Source: Halomonas sp. SpR1 (lineage in GTDB: Bacteria; Pseudomonadota; Gammaproteobacteria; Pseudomonadales; Halomonadaceae). From it: a stretch of DNA of 64,000 nucleotides. The notes beneath the pieces were generated by a model. It was given only the letters and a program-made list of their open reading frames with translations. It was not told the DNA's origin and made no database searches. Position 1 is the stretch's first letter. Every line of letters starts with the position of its first letter. The position numbers were made by a program, and so were the translations under genes. The stretch covers positions 149,874 through 213,873 of the forward strand of contig NZ_JAUAMB010000004.1 in the NCBI RefSeq assembly GCF_031010175.1. The letters are read 5' to 3'. Positions 56,503 through 64,000 of this stretch are shown in pieces.

Positions 56503-57954
56503 ATGGCAGTTATTAATACGAATCAACTCTCTTTGAGTGGGCAGAACCAGCTTAAGCGCTCGCAGTCTTCCATGGAGACCGCTATTGAGCGCCTGTCGTC
56601 AGGGTTGCGTATCAATGGGGCGAAGGACGACGCTGCTGGGCAGGCTATAGCTAATCGTATGGAAACCAACCTTCAGGCGGGTAAAACCCTAACCCGAGGC
56701 ATCAATGATGGCATTTCGCTGATGCAAACTGCTGAAGGTGGTCTTGATAGTATCAATCATATTTTGCAACGAGCTCGTGAGCTGGCCATTCAATCCGCCA
56801 ATGGCACCCTTTCTGATGCTGATCGCTCCTCGGTCAATGCCGAGTATCAGCAGCTCGCAGAGGAAATCGACCGACTGGCCTTCAGTACAGAGGCGTTTGG
56901 GAAGACACCACTCGCTCCCGCTGAACCGCGCCCCTTGCCGGTTAAGCTAGGTGATGCATCTCATATTACTGAGCTTCTTGAACCTGGTTTTAAGGGTTTT
57001 ACCTCCGGTACAGTGTCATTGGCTTACATACCTGAGGGGGCCACTAATGTCACGTTGGAGATCGACTCTTTTGGTTTAGATGATGACATTCAGATCTTCA
57101 CGCAAGATGGGAAGCATCTAATAGGGACGCCTATTGATGGGGCTCATCCTGACCATGTTTGGCAGTCCCGGGACGCTACTGATCTTAATGCTTCACTACT
57201 CACGTCTCAAAATGGGTTTGAATCTGGGGCCAGTTACGATGCTAGCCTGCTACAAGATGCGGCGGGAAGCTATGACCTAAACTCGCCGCCTGTTGAACTT
57301 GATTATAATGACATGAAAATTACTTATAGCGGCGACGGTGATCGGCTTGATGAGGCATCGGCTGATGATGACGGTACCGAGTTTAACAACGGCAACCTGT
57401 CGGAAAATATGCTGGAGCGCGTAACTTTCGATAAAGTCACCGAAAACCTGATTGTTTTCGTGGTAGGTCAAGGTTCATTTAATGCCAGAGCTACCTGGGA
57501 TGACATGCCAATTGAGTATGACGACCCCGAGCCAGTATCAACTCCCGTTAGCACTCCTACCAACATAGTGGTCAGTGCTGGGGTTGGTCAGGAAATGGAT
57601 TCCATCACGATCGCTCCAACGCCGTCTGATACTCAATCATTGGGGCTTGAAGGGGTAGCACTGGATCCTATAGAGAAGGCCTTGGAAGCAATGCAGAAGC
57701 TTGAGCAGGCAATGGGGCAAGTTGATGGCTATCGCAGTCAGTACGGGGCACTCAACAACCGCTTTGAATCTGCCATTGGCACCTTGAGCCAGGAGCAAGT
57801 GAGTTTGGGGGCTGCTAAGTCGCGAATCGAGGATGCGGATTATGCCGTAGAGACATCTAATATGATGCGCACACAGATTTTACAGCAAGCTGGTACTTCA
57901 ATGCTCGCTCAGGCCAATCAGAATCCCCAAAGCGTTCTTTCGCTGCTGGATTAA
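56503..57954 (+). CDS. Flagellin with a large central insertion
   Basis: The 483-residue protein has complete D0/D1 ends: MAVINTNQLSLSGQNQLKRSQ, ERLSSGLRINGAKDDAAGQAIANRM at the start and KSRIEDADYAVETSNMMRTQILQQAG, ending SVLSLLD. Between about residues 140 and 395 it carries an acidic, beta-rich insert (LEIDSFGLDDDIQIFTQDGK, YSGDGDRLD) that looks like a PPC-type or calcium-binding beta domain, followed by a Pro/Thr-Val stretch. There is no HExxH, so it is not a flagellinolysin. It would sit on the filament surface. It has its own sigma-28 promoter. Confidence 0.9.
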   Translation: MAVINTNQLSLSGQNQLKRSQSSMETAIERLSSGLRINGAKDDAAGQAIANRMETNLQAGKTLTRGINDGISLMQTAEGGLDSINHILQRARELAIQSANGTLSDADRSSVNAEYQQLAEEIDRLAFSTEAFGKTPLAPAEPRPLPVKLGDASHITELLEPGFKGFTSGTVSLAYIPEGATNVTLEIDSFGLDDDIQIFTQDGKHLIGTPIDGAHPDHVWQSRDATDLNASLLTSQNGFESGASYDASLLQDAAGSYDLNSPPVELDYNDMKITYSGDGDRLDEASADDDGTEFNNGNLSENMLERVTFDKVTENLIVFVVGQGSFNARATWDDMPIEYDDPEPVSTPVSTPTNIVVSAGVGQEMDSITIAPTPSDTQSLGLEGVALDPIEKALEAMQKLEQAMGQVDGYRSQYGALNNRFESAIGTLSQEQVSLGAAKSRIEDADYAVETSNMMRTQILQQAGTSMLAQANQNPQSVLSLLD

Positions 57955-58122
57955 TTGGTTTGTCGATGGGGTCATTGCTGCTTCTACGGCCTCTGCCACT
58001 AATTACTTAGCCCGCTAAAATTGATCTTCCCGGCGTTTGCTCGATAATGAATCGTTATCTTGGCACTCATCGGCTTGCGGGTGCCCAAATTTTACGTTCG
58101 TCATTGGGCGGGAAGACACCCC

Positions 58123-58806
58123 ATGGATCCGCATAAACTAGCGGTAACCTTAGCGATTGCTGCAGGTTGGTTGAGTTTCAACAGCCTGGTTGTTTGTATG
58201 TATTTCCTGCTGAGCGGCAGAGGCGTGCTGGAAGGAGGAATGTGGCGAGGGGGAGAGTGGCTAAGGCTTGGCCAGGCAGTGCCAGCCGATGGGGGCAATG
58301 AGATCGCCGCTGAGCCTTCTGCTGCTGTTGCCAAACAGGTGAATACCTCCTCTACGTTACCCGAGGGTGAAGATAGCGTAGAGGAGGTGGCACCTGTAGC
58401 GGTAGAAGAAGAGGGCTCTCATGTACTGTTTGTGATGTTTGACCAGCCGGATATTGCACTCAACAAAAAACTGCTCTCTAGCCTACAAAAGTGGGAAGCT
58501 CACTACGATGCTGCGTTCCAGGTTTACAGCGCACCAGGTGTTACCCCACAAAATCCATTGCGGATTGCCAATGCCTACCCGCCTGGAGTAATGCCATCCC
58601 CAGAGGCCTTCCTGCAAGATGAGTACTTAATTGGGGGCGTTAGCGTGATCCTCAAAAAGCCCAAGCGCAGGCGCGGGTTTGATAAGGTGCAGTTGGAGAA
58701 GCTGGTGGCGTTTACACAGGAGCTGGCGGCGTTAGGCGGCAGCGTACTGGATGCCGAGCGCCAAATGGCTACCCCTAAAACGTTCCTGGCAATCCGGCAA
58801 AAGTAG
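58123..58806 (+). CDS. Membrane-anchored protein with a ZipA C-terminal-like domain
   Basis: The 227-residue protein has one transmembrane segment near residues 7-29, an acidic linker (about 50-95) and a C-terminal domain. That domain can be laid beside E. coli ZipA: NKKLLSSLQ, LRIANAYPPGVMPSPE, GVSVILKKP, GGSVLDAERQMATPKTF against NGELLLNSIQ, FSLANMVKPGTFDPE, GVTIFMQVP, GGVVLDDQRRMMTPQKL. ZipA links FtsZ to the membrane in division. This one has a shorter linker and different surroundings, so it may be a paralogue. The frame opens at 58060; GGAAGA before ATG 58123 and the anchor support the later start. Confidence 0.7.
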   Translation: MDPHKLAVTLAIAAGWLSFNSLVVCMYFLLSGRGVLEGGMWRGGEWLRLGQAVPADGGNEIAAEPSAAVAKQVNTSSTLPEGEDSVEEVAPVAVEEEGSHVLFVMFDQPDIALNKKLLSSLQKWEAHYDAAFQVYSAPGVTPQNPLRIANAYPPGVMPSPEAFLQDEYLIGGVSVILKKPKRRRGFDKVQLEKLVAFTQELAALGGSVLDAERQMATPKTFLAIRQK

Positions 58807-58972
58807 CCATACAGCCCTTTGTGACGGTATATTCAATAAAAGTATAAAAAATAATTTTAATATTCTTTTGTATGCTTTTTTCGTAGGAGTAAAATAGCTG
58901 CCATCAATGCCTCATGATTATTTGTGTGGCTATTCATAGTGGCGTACTACCGACCAACGAGGAAACAGATTC

Positions 58973-59743
58973 ATGCAACTACCCCGTAAGCTTAATCTCA
59001 CCCTGGCCGTGGTTTCGTTGAGCGTTGCCAGCGGGTTGTTTGCCGCCACAGCGCACGCCGACACACTTCGAGTCGGTATGTCCGGTGGTTATTTTCCATT
59101 TACCTTCGTTGAGCAAGACGAGCTTAAAGGCTTTGAAGTTGATGTCATGAACGCCGTGGGTGAGATCACCGGTGATGACATTGAATTCGTTACGGCGAGC
59201 TTCTCGGGCTTAGCGGGTATGCTGGAGTCTGGGCGTATTGACACCATTGCTAACCAGATTACGATCACCCCAGAGCGTGAAGCGAAGTATGTGTTCACTT
59301 CGCCTTACGTTTATGACGGCGCTCAGGTCGTGGTGCGGGCGGGCAATGATTCTATTCAAGGCGTGGAAGATTTAACCGGCAAGAGTGTCGCAGTTAACCT
59401 GGGCTCGAACTACGAGCAGTTGCTACGTGAACAGCCGAACGCCGATGAAATCGATATTCGCACCTATGAGTCCAACATTGAGCAAGATGTGGCGCTAGGT
59501 CGTGTCGAGGCGTTTGTCATGGATCGTGTGAGTGCTACCCAGGTTATTAAAGAGAAAGGCCTACCCTTGGAACTGGCTGGTCAGCCGTTCTCGACCATTG
59601 CGAATGCGCTGCCGTTTCGTGATGATGAGGCAGGGCGCGAGCAGCGGGATCGCATTGATGCAGCCCTTGCTGAACTTCGTGATAGTGGAGAGCTGCGCGA
59701 GATATCCGAAAAGTGGTTTAATACCGATATCACTCAACCGTAA
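58973..59743 (+). CDS. Cystine/polar amino-acid ABC transporter binding protein
   Basis: The 256-residue precursor has a signal peptide (VVSLSVASGLFAATAHA) and a family 3 periplasmic-binding fold: LRVGMSGGYFPFTF, LKGFEVDVMNAVGE, FVTASFSGLAGMLESGRIDTIANQ and a C-terminal W(F) helix. The wording fits TcyJ/FliY-type cystine binders. ACGAGGAAAC precedes the ATG. A strong hairpin lies after the gene, then the permease and ATPase genes. Confidence 0.88.
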   Translation: MQLPRKLNLTLAVVSLSVASGLFAATAHADTLRVGMSGGYFPFTFVEQDELKGFEVDVMNAVGEITGDDIEFVTASFSGLAGMLESGRIDTIANQITITPEREAKYVFTSPYVYDGAQVVVRAGNDSIQGVEDLTGKSVAVNLGSNYEQLLREQPNADEIDIRTYESNIEQDVALGRVEAFVMDRVSATQVIKEKGLPLELAGQPFSTIANALPFRDDEAGREQRDRIDAALAELRDSGELREISEKWFNTDITQP

Positions 59744-59766
59744 CCGCTGAGTTCGCCTGTTTCACG

Positions 59767-59792
59767 CGGCCGTGGCATTGCCACGGCCGTTT
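59767..59792 (+). other. Stem-loop after the binding-protein gene
   Basis: CGGCCGTGGC pairs perfectly with GCCACGGCCG around ATT, followed by three T. It may be a partial terminator between binding-protein and permease genes. Confidence 0.75.
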
Positions 59793-59817
59793 GCTTATAC
59801 GCGATGTGGCGTTTGTT

Positions 59818-59895
59818 AATGGCTAGTTTGAATGGCTGTGTCAAATGGCTATGTTGGATGACTAATCTGAATGACCATGTTGAATAACCATGCTT
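59818..59895 (+). repeat. Six-unit 13-nt degenerate tandem repeat ending at a start codon
   Basis: Units of about 13 nt with consensus AATGRCYATGTTG follow each other; the fourth is 12 nt and a single G lies between the third and fourth. The last unit contains the permease ATG at 59890. Confidence 0.75.
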
Positions 59896-60558
59896 AACCT
59901 TGAATATATGTGGGGGCTGTTGCCGGTTCTGCTGAGCTATTTGCCGCTTACGCTGGAAATGGCGACGATTGCCATGGTCTTTGCGCTGATATTGGCGTGC
60001 CTGCTGGCAGTGATTCGCGTCTCACGGGTGCCATTTTTAAACGGCTTTTCGCTGCTGTTTATCTCGTTTTTCCGAGGCACGCCGCTGCTGGTTCAGCTGT
60101 TTCTTTTCTACTACGGCTTGCCGCAACTGATCAGCGCATTGATCTCTATTACCGGCGTTACCGCTGCGGTGCTGGGATTAACGTTGCACTTTTCTGCCTA
60201 CATGGCCGAGTCCATTCGTGCAGCCATTGTGGGGATTGACCGCAGCCAGACCGAGGCCGCGCTCTCCATCGGTATGACTCAGTCGCAATTAATGCGCCGT
60301 ATTATTCTGCCCCAGGCTACCCGTGTGGCAACGCCGACGCTGATGAACTACTTCATCGATATGATCAAGGCGACCTCGCTGGCCTTTACGCTAGGGGTGA
60401 CTGAGCTTATGGGGGCTACCCAAAAAGAGGCCGCGGGCAGCTTCCTTTATTTAGAGGCATTCCTGCTAGTCGCGCTGATTTACTGGGCGATAGTGGAAGT
60501 CCTCTCCTGGGGGCAGCGTCGGCTGGAAATTTACCTGAACAAGGCCTACCAACGATGA
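59890..60558 (+). CDS. Cystine/polar amino-acid ABC transporter permease
   Basis: The 222-residue HisM/YecS-type permease has about five hydrophobic segments, the start PLTLEMATIAMVFALI and the EAA loop (TEAALSIGMTQSQLMRRIILPQA). The start codon lies in the last unit of a repeat array and has no Shine-Dalgarno sequence, so translation may rely on other signals. The stop overlaps the ATPase start. Confidence 0.9.
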   Translation: MLNLEYMWGLLPVLLSYLPLTLEMATIAMVFALILACLLAVIRVSRVPFLNGFSLLFISFFRGTPLLVQLFLFYYGLPQLISALISITGVTAAVLGLTLHFSAYMAESIRAAIVGIDRSQTEAALSIGMTQSQLMRRIILPQATRVATPTLMNYFIDMIKATSLAFTLGVTELMGATQKEAAGSFLYLEAFLLVALIYWAIVEVLSWGQRRLEIYLNKAYQR

Positions 60559-61310
60559 TTTCGCTGCAAGGCATTACCAAGCGTTTCAGTGGTCATACGG
60601 TGTTTAAAGATATCGATTTGTGCCTTTCTCAAGGTGAAATCATCGTTATCATTGGCCCTTCAGGCACCGGTAAATCGACGCTGCTACGCTGCATTAACTT
60701 TTTAGAGCGCCCAGATGCGGGGCGCTTAACGGTAGGTGATTTAAGTGTCGATACCCAGCATGCCAGCCGGGCGGATATTCTGGCGCTGCGCCGCCGCACT
60801 GCCTTTGTGTTTCAGAATTACGGCCTATTCGCCAACAAAACTGCGCTGGAGAATATCAGTGAGGGCATGATCGTGGTGGATAAGCTGCCCAAAGCTAAGG
60901 CCCATGCGAGGGCGAGGGAAATTCTGGAGCGCATTGGCCTGGCGGATAAAGCCGATGCTTACCCGGCCTCACTGTCAGGCGGCCAGCAGCAGCGGGTGGG
61001 AATCGGCCGCGCGATGGCCGCGAATGCTGATGTGATTCTATTTGATGAGCCGACTTCTTCGTTAGATCCTCAGTGGGTAGAGGAAGTGCTGAGTCTGATG
61101 AAGCAATTGGCGGAAGAGCGCCAGACGATGATCGTTGTTACCCACGAAATGCAGTTCGCCCGAGACGTAGCTGATCAAGTGGTATTTATGGATGACGGCG
61201 GTATTGTCGAGCAAGCCCCGCCCGAAGAGCTGTTCACAGCGCCCAAAGATGAGCGAACGCGGCACTTCTTACGCAAAATTTTAGCTCCAACCGGGCAGGC
61301 AGTGCCTTAG
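60555..61310 (+). CDS. Cystine/polar amino-acid ABC transporter ATPase
   Basis: The 251-residue ATPase has Walker A (GPSGTGKST), signature [16 protein letters not shown], Walker B ([12 protein letters not shown]) and switch His (VVTHEM). It pairs with the permease by an ATGA overlap. [16 protein letters not shown] after Walker A is typical of TcyN/YecC-type cystine ATPases. A hairpin (61317-61342) follows without a T-run. Confidence 0.92.
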   Translation: MISLQGITKRFSGHTVFKDIDLCLSQGEIIVIIGPSGTGKSTLLRCINFLERPDAGRLTVGDLSVDTQHASRADILALRRRTAFVFQNYGLFANKTALENISEGMIVVDKLPKAKAHARAREILERIGLADKADAYPASLSGGQQQRVGIGRAMAANADVILFDEPTSSLDPQWVEEVLSLMKQLAEERQTMIVVTHEMQFARDVADQVVFMDDGGIVEQAPPEELFTAPKDERTRHFLRKILAPTGQAVP

Positions 61311-61426
61311 ATGCCGTAGCTTGTTTTCAGATAGACAAGCTATGCATGAACTAAGGCCCACTAGAGATGGGAAGTGTACTGTTCGTGTTAGGCTTGCGTT
61401 AAGCTCATCGGCTTCCCGAGGTTACT

Positions 61427-62995
61427 ATGCCCACTGAAAATCGGCTCAAACTTCCTATTGGCGTTCAGACCTTCTCAGATATCCGTGAAGGGGGTTACTA
61501 CTACGTTGATAAAACAGCTGATGTTCATCGCTTAACGAAAGAAGGGAAGTACTTTTTCCTTTCCCGTCCACGCCGTTTTGGTAAAAGCCTGCTGCTGGAT
61601 ACCCTGCGCTGCCTGTTTGAAGGCCGCAAAGCGCTGTTTGAAGGGCTGTATATTCACGATAAATGGGATTGGCAAACCAAGCATCCGGTGATTCGTATTA
61701 GCTTTGCCGATGGGCATTTGGCTAGTCGTGAAGATCTGGATACTCATATCCGCTATCAGCTTGCTCAGTACCGAGAGCGCTTAGGCATTATCAGCGAGCG
61801 GCCCGAGCTCATTGCTAATGACTTTTCGGATCTGATTCGCCGCGCTCATCAGACGTTTGGTCAGCGTACGGTAGTGCTGATTGATGAATACGATAAGCCG
61901 ATTCTCGATAATATTCTGGTGCCGGAAAGAGCCCGCGAACTGCGTGAAGGGCTTAAAAACCTTTACAGCGTTCTTAAAGATGCGGATCCATACTTGAGCT
62001 TTGTATTGCTTACCGGTGTTTCAAAGTTCAGCAAGGTTAGTCTTTTCTCAGGGCTGAATAATCTCAACGACATTACTTTAGATGCGCCTTACGCGTCGAT
62101 TTGTGGCTATACCGATGAGGATGTTGATAGTGTATTTGCGCCTGAGCTGCCGGGGTTGGATCGTGCTCAAATTAAGCATTGGTATAACGGCTACCGTTGG
62201 GGCAGCCAGGAAGTCACCGCCGTTTATAATCCCTTTGATGTATTGCTGCTGTTTCAAAAGCGTCAGTTTGGTCCTTATTGGTTTGAGAGCGCCACGCCGA
62301 CATTTTTAGTCGAAATTTTAAGACAGCGAGGCGTCTTTACGCCGTCATTAGATCAGTTGGAAACCGAGTCTGAATTGCTGGGTCGTTTTGATGTTGATCA
62401 CATCGCCACTGAGGCGCTGCTGTTTCAAACGGGATATTTGACCGTTAAGCAGGTCGAAGAGCCCATGCTTGGGTATCGGTTATATACCCTAGGTTTTCCG
62501 AATCAAGAGGTAGAAACCAGCCTAAACCAAGCGTTATTGCCGATATTAGGCGTTGAAAATGCACCGCGTGAACGCAAAACATTGTTTACGCATCTGCGTG
62601 CGCATGACTTGGCAGGTCTGGAGGCTCATCTTAAAGCTCTTTACGCCGGGCTACCCCACGACTGGTATCGCAACAATCCCATCGCCCAGTATGAAGGGCA
62701 TTATGCCAGTGTGTTTTATAGCCATTTTGCCGCTCTTGGATTAAGCGTTACGGTGGAAGACGCCAGCCATTTCGGCAAAGTGGATATGACGGTGGATTTC
62801 GCCGGGCATCTTTACCTGTTCGAGTTTAAGGTGGTGGAGCAGTTGCCAGAAGGTAGTGCACTTGAGCAGATTAAAGCCAAAGGCTACGCCGACAAGTACC
62901 GTGCCTCGGGCAAGCCAATTCACTTGGTGGGCGTTGAGTTCTCCCGCGAACAGCGCCAGATTGTTGGGTTTGAAGTAGAAACGCTCTCAACATGA
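61427..62995 (+). CDS. AAA-ATPase-like/PD-(D/E)XK nuclease family protein
   Basis: The 522-residue protein has an N-terminal AAA-like ATPase (DUF1703/PF09820 type): PIGVQTFSDIREGGYYYVDKT, P-loop RPRRFGKSLLLDT near residues 46-58 and Walker B VLIDEYDKPI near 150. The end (about 440-500) carries a PD-(D/E)XK-like core with Asp in KVDMTVDF and Glu-x-Lys in LFEFKV. Members are common accessory genes of unknown function, often in many copies, and may act in defence or mobile elements. Confidence 0.9.
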   Translation: MPTENRLKLPIGVQTFSDIREGGYYYVDKTADVHRLTKEGKYFFLSRPRRFGKSLLLDTLRCLFEGRKALFEGLYIHDKWDWQTKHPVIRISFADGHLASREDLDTHIRYQLAQYRERLGIISERPELIANDFSDLIRRAHQTFGQRTVVLIDEYDKPILDNILVPERARELREGLKNLYSVLKDADPYLSFVLLTGVSKFSKVSLFSGLNNLNDITLDAPYASICGYTDEDVDSVFAPELPGLDRAQIKHWYNGYRWGSQEVTAVYNPFDVLLLFQKRQFGPYWFESATPTFLVEILRQRGVFTPSLDQLETESELLGRFDVDHIATEALLFQTGYLTVKQVEEPMLGYRLYTLGFPNQEVETSLNQALLPILGVENAPRERKTLFTHLRAHDLAGLEAHLKALYAGLPHDWYRNNPIAQYEGHYASVFYSHFAALGLSVTVEDASHFGKVDMTVDFAGHLYLFEFKVVEQLPEGSALEQIKAKGYADKYRASGKPIHLVGVEFSREQRQIVGFEVETLST

Positions 62996-63318
62996 AATTG
63001 CGGGTATTTCATTCTGTGTTATACGTTGTGCATGTCAATGTGCTGCTAGCAAGCACACCTAACGCGTGATAGACTATGCCATCCTCTCAGACAAGTCCCG
63101 TGAATGGGCAGCTTATTTAGACTGCCTCTTCCACATTTTGGTAGGGTGATAATCCAGCCAAAACAATTAGTTGTTTCGAAAATGGATTGTTTTGGAAACA
63201 AGTTGCTTTGGAAACGGATTGTTGCGGAAACGTTGTGCTGTGACAGCGCAGCCGACGAATACATATTTAATTTCGTTGCCGTTTTATCGGCAACCTTTAT
63301 TCTCCAAGGAGATACCCT
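62996..63318 (+). other. rpsT upstream region
   Basis: This 323-base gap has no gene. It contains a GTGCT/AGCAC hairpin near 63040-63056, a possible -10 box TAGACT at 63070-63075, and four 16-nt tandem repeats at 63169-63232. The rpsT promoter is presumed to lie before the repeats, which would put them in the leader. Confidence 0.4.
63169..63232 (+). repeat. Four tandem 16-nt repeats upstream of rpsT
   Basis: Units at 63169, 63185, 63201 and 63217 follow the consensus RRTTGYTTYGGAAACG with few changes. They lie 87 bases before the rpsT start. Confidence 0.9.
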
Positions 63319-63585
63319 GTGGCGAACAGCAAGCAAGCTCGCAAGCGCGCCCGCCAGGCCGAGAACCGTCGCGTCCTGAAATCCAGCCAGCGCAGCATGG
63401 TTCGCACCTACATCAAGCGTGTAGTGAAAGCGATCGGCACCGGCGACCACGCCAAGGCAATGGAAGAGTTCAAGGCAATGCAGCCGGTCGTTGACCGTAT
63501 TGCAGACAAAGATGTGCTGTCTAAGAAGAAAGCAGCTCGCCTGAAGAGCCGTTTGAACAAGCGTATTAAGGCACTGGCGGCGTAA
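63319..63585 (+). CDS. rpsT: 30S ribosomal protein S20
   Basis: The 88-residue basic protein is full length for S20: [54 protein letters not shown]. It binds 16S rRNA in the small subunit. The start is GTG at 63319 behind AAGGAG at 63306-63311. E. coli rpsT also uses a non-ATG start (TTG), which is tied to autogenous control, so a weak start seems to be a kept feature. Confidence 0.97.
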   Translation: MANSKQARKRARQAENRRVLKSSQRSMVRTYIKRVVKAIGTGDHAKAMEEFKAMQPVVDRIADKDVLSKKKAARLKSRLNKRIKALAA

Positions 63586-63600
63586 GCCGGCAGGCGCCAT

Positions 63601-63628
63601 AAAAAAACCGGCTGCGGCCGGTTTTTTT
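63601..63628 (+). terminator. Rho-independent terminator of rpsT
   Basis: A-rich arm plus CCGGC pairs with GCCGG and a run of T around TGCG. The stem is immediately followed by the group II intron. Confidence 0.93.
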
Positions 63629-63633
63629 GTGTC

Positions 63634-64000
63634 GTGCGCCAGGCATGGCGCGCAGCGCCTTGACAGGCGCTGTTCCTGGGGGTGGTGCCTCAGGATGACT
63701 TGGGGGTGAAAGTCCCCTGCACGCCCGGCAAGGGGAAGTGCTAGCCGACGGCAAGGGTGTCCCTCGCGAGGGGGAATCTGAAGGCAGCCCGAGGCAAAAC
63801 GCTGGCCTGACGAACAGGAAGCGGATACGAGGCGGCATGGCGGGGTGAGGTGGCTACACTCACCAAAGCCCAATACTTGCACGGAACGCCATGACGTAAA
63901 TCCGACAGGCATAAGCGGGAAGGTCGCGCGTCTTACCCTGGGAGGTCTGGTGGTCTGCCACGGTGCTACCGGCGTCGAGAGGCGACGGGATGGATCACCA
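63634..64000 (+). mobile_element. Group IIC intron, 5' part (runs off the window)
   Basis: The sequence from GTGCGCC at 63634 follows the 5' domain of group IIC introns. Segments GGCATGG, GGGGGTGAAAGTCCCC, CGGCAAGGGTGTCC, GGGGAATCTGAAGG, GCAAAA, GACGAACAGGAAGC and later TCTTACCCTGGGAGGTCTGG match the order seen in the Oceanobacillus iheyensis IIC intron from memory. Insertion a few bases after an intrinsic terminator is typical of class C. The reverse transcriptase/maturase gene should lie beyond 64000. Frames seen here on either strand are accidental. Confidence 0.88.

Noticed and set aside
56503..57954. Flagellinolysin (protease flagellin)
   Set aside because: No HExxH or other metallopeptidase motif is present in the insert.
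63169..63232. CRISPR array
   Set aside because: The 16-nt units are directly adjacent without spacers, and no cas gene is near.
63046..63912. 288-codon - strand frame and smaller frames across rpsT and the intron
   Set aside because: They run through rpsT, its terminator and the intron RNA; the product has no coherent domain.

Overview
The window looks like part of the chromosome of a halophilic gammaproteobacterium of the Halomonas/Vreelandella type. This rests on the style of the proteins (acidic, proteobacterial YejK, ExoD, TerB and polar-flagellum proteins, an rpsT with a GTG start) and on moderately high GC in most genes. The species cannot be fixed from the sequence alone.

Positions 1-30324 are a pentose-polysaccharide utilisation region, almost all on the + strand. 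It holds: a first CUT1 sugar ABC importer (cut off at the left edge) with a secreted GH43 endo-arabinanase; an outer-membrane porin; a secreted aldose 1-epimerase; an AraFGH L-arabinose importer; an IlvD/Edd-family sugar-acid dehydratase that fits L-arabonate dehydratase; a GPH-type symporter with a cytoplasmic GH43 exo-arabinanase; a ROK repressor on the - strand; and then a very long run of same-strand genes. That run encodes an RbsABC-type importer, a TIM-barrel isomerase, a Gfo/Idh/MocA oxidoreductase, an SDR sugar dehydrogenase, a second CUT1 importer, a GH43 beta-xylosidase, a MsmX/UgpC-type ATPase and an AraE/XylE-type symporter. Together these would cut arabinan and arabinoxylan outside and inside the cell, import arabinose, xylose and their oligomers, and feed a non-phosphorylative (oxidative) pentose route. 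The lactonase and the last two steps of that route are not in the window.

Positions 30325-41632 are mixed housekeeping and accessory genes: a hyperacidic secreted small protein behind a good sigma-54 promoter, a DUF1624 membrane protein, two serine hydrolases of beta-lactamase type, a parvulin, a YadGH-type ABC exporter, YejK, a TerB-like protein, ExoD, a UPF0114 protein, a 24-residue membrane peptide and UDP-glucose dehydrogenase.

Positions 41633-57954 are a flagellar filament and glycosylation region. It has two fliD paralogues, a standard flagellin, a 1541-residue multi-domain glycosyltransferase and, on the - strand, a tightly coupled AT-rich sugar cluster. It ends with a second flagellin carrying a large central insertion. 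The sugar cluster is RmlA, an FdtA/QdtA isomerase, an LpxD-like acyltransferase, an unknown protein, a FabH-like ketosynthase, an acyl carrier protein and an FdtB/QdtB aminotransferase. Three of the flagellar genes have near-perfect sigma-28 promoters. My main proposal for a little-described system is that this cluster makes a dTDP-3-amino-3,6-dideoxyhexose N-acylated from a dedicated ACP, for flagellin decoration.

Positions 57955-64000 hold a ZipA-C-domain membrane protein, a cystine/polar amino-acid ABC importer, an AAA-ATPase/PD-(D/E)XK protein, rpsT, and the 5' end of a group IIC intron inserted just after the rpsT terminator and running off the right edge. Short tandem duplications (7-21 nt units) recur across the window, many of them just upstream of or across start codons.
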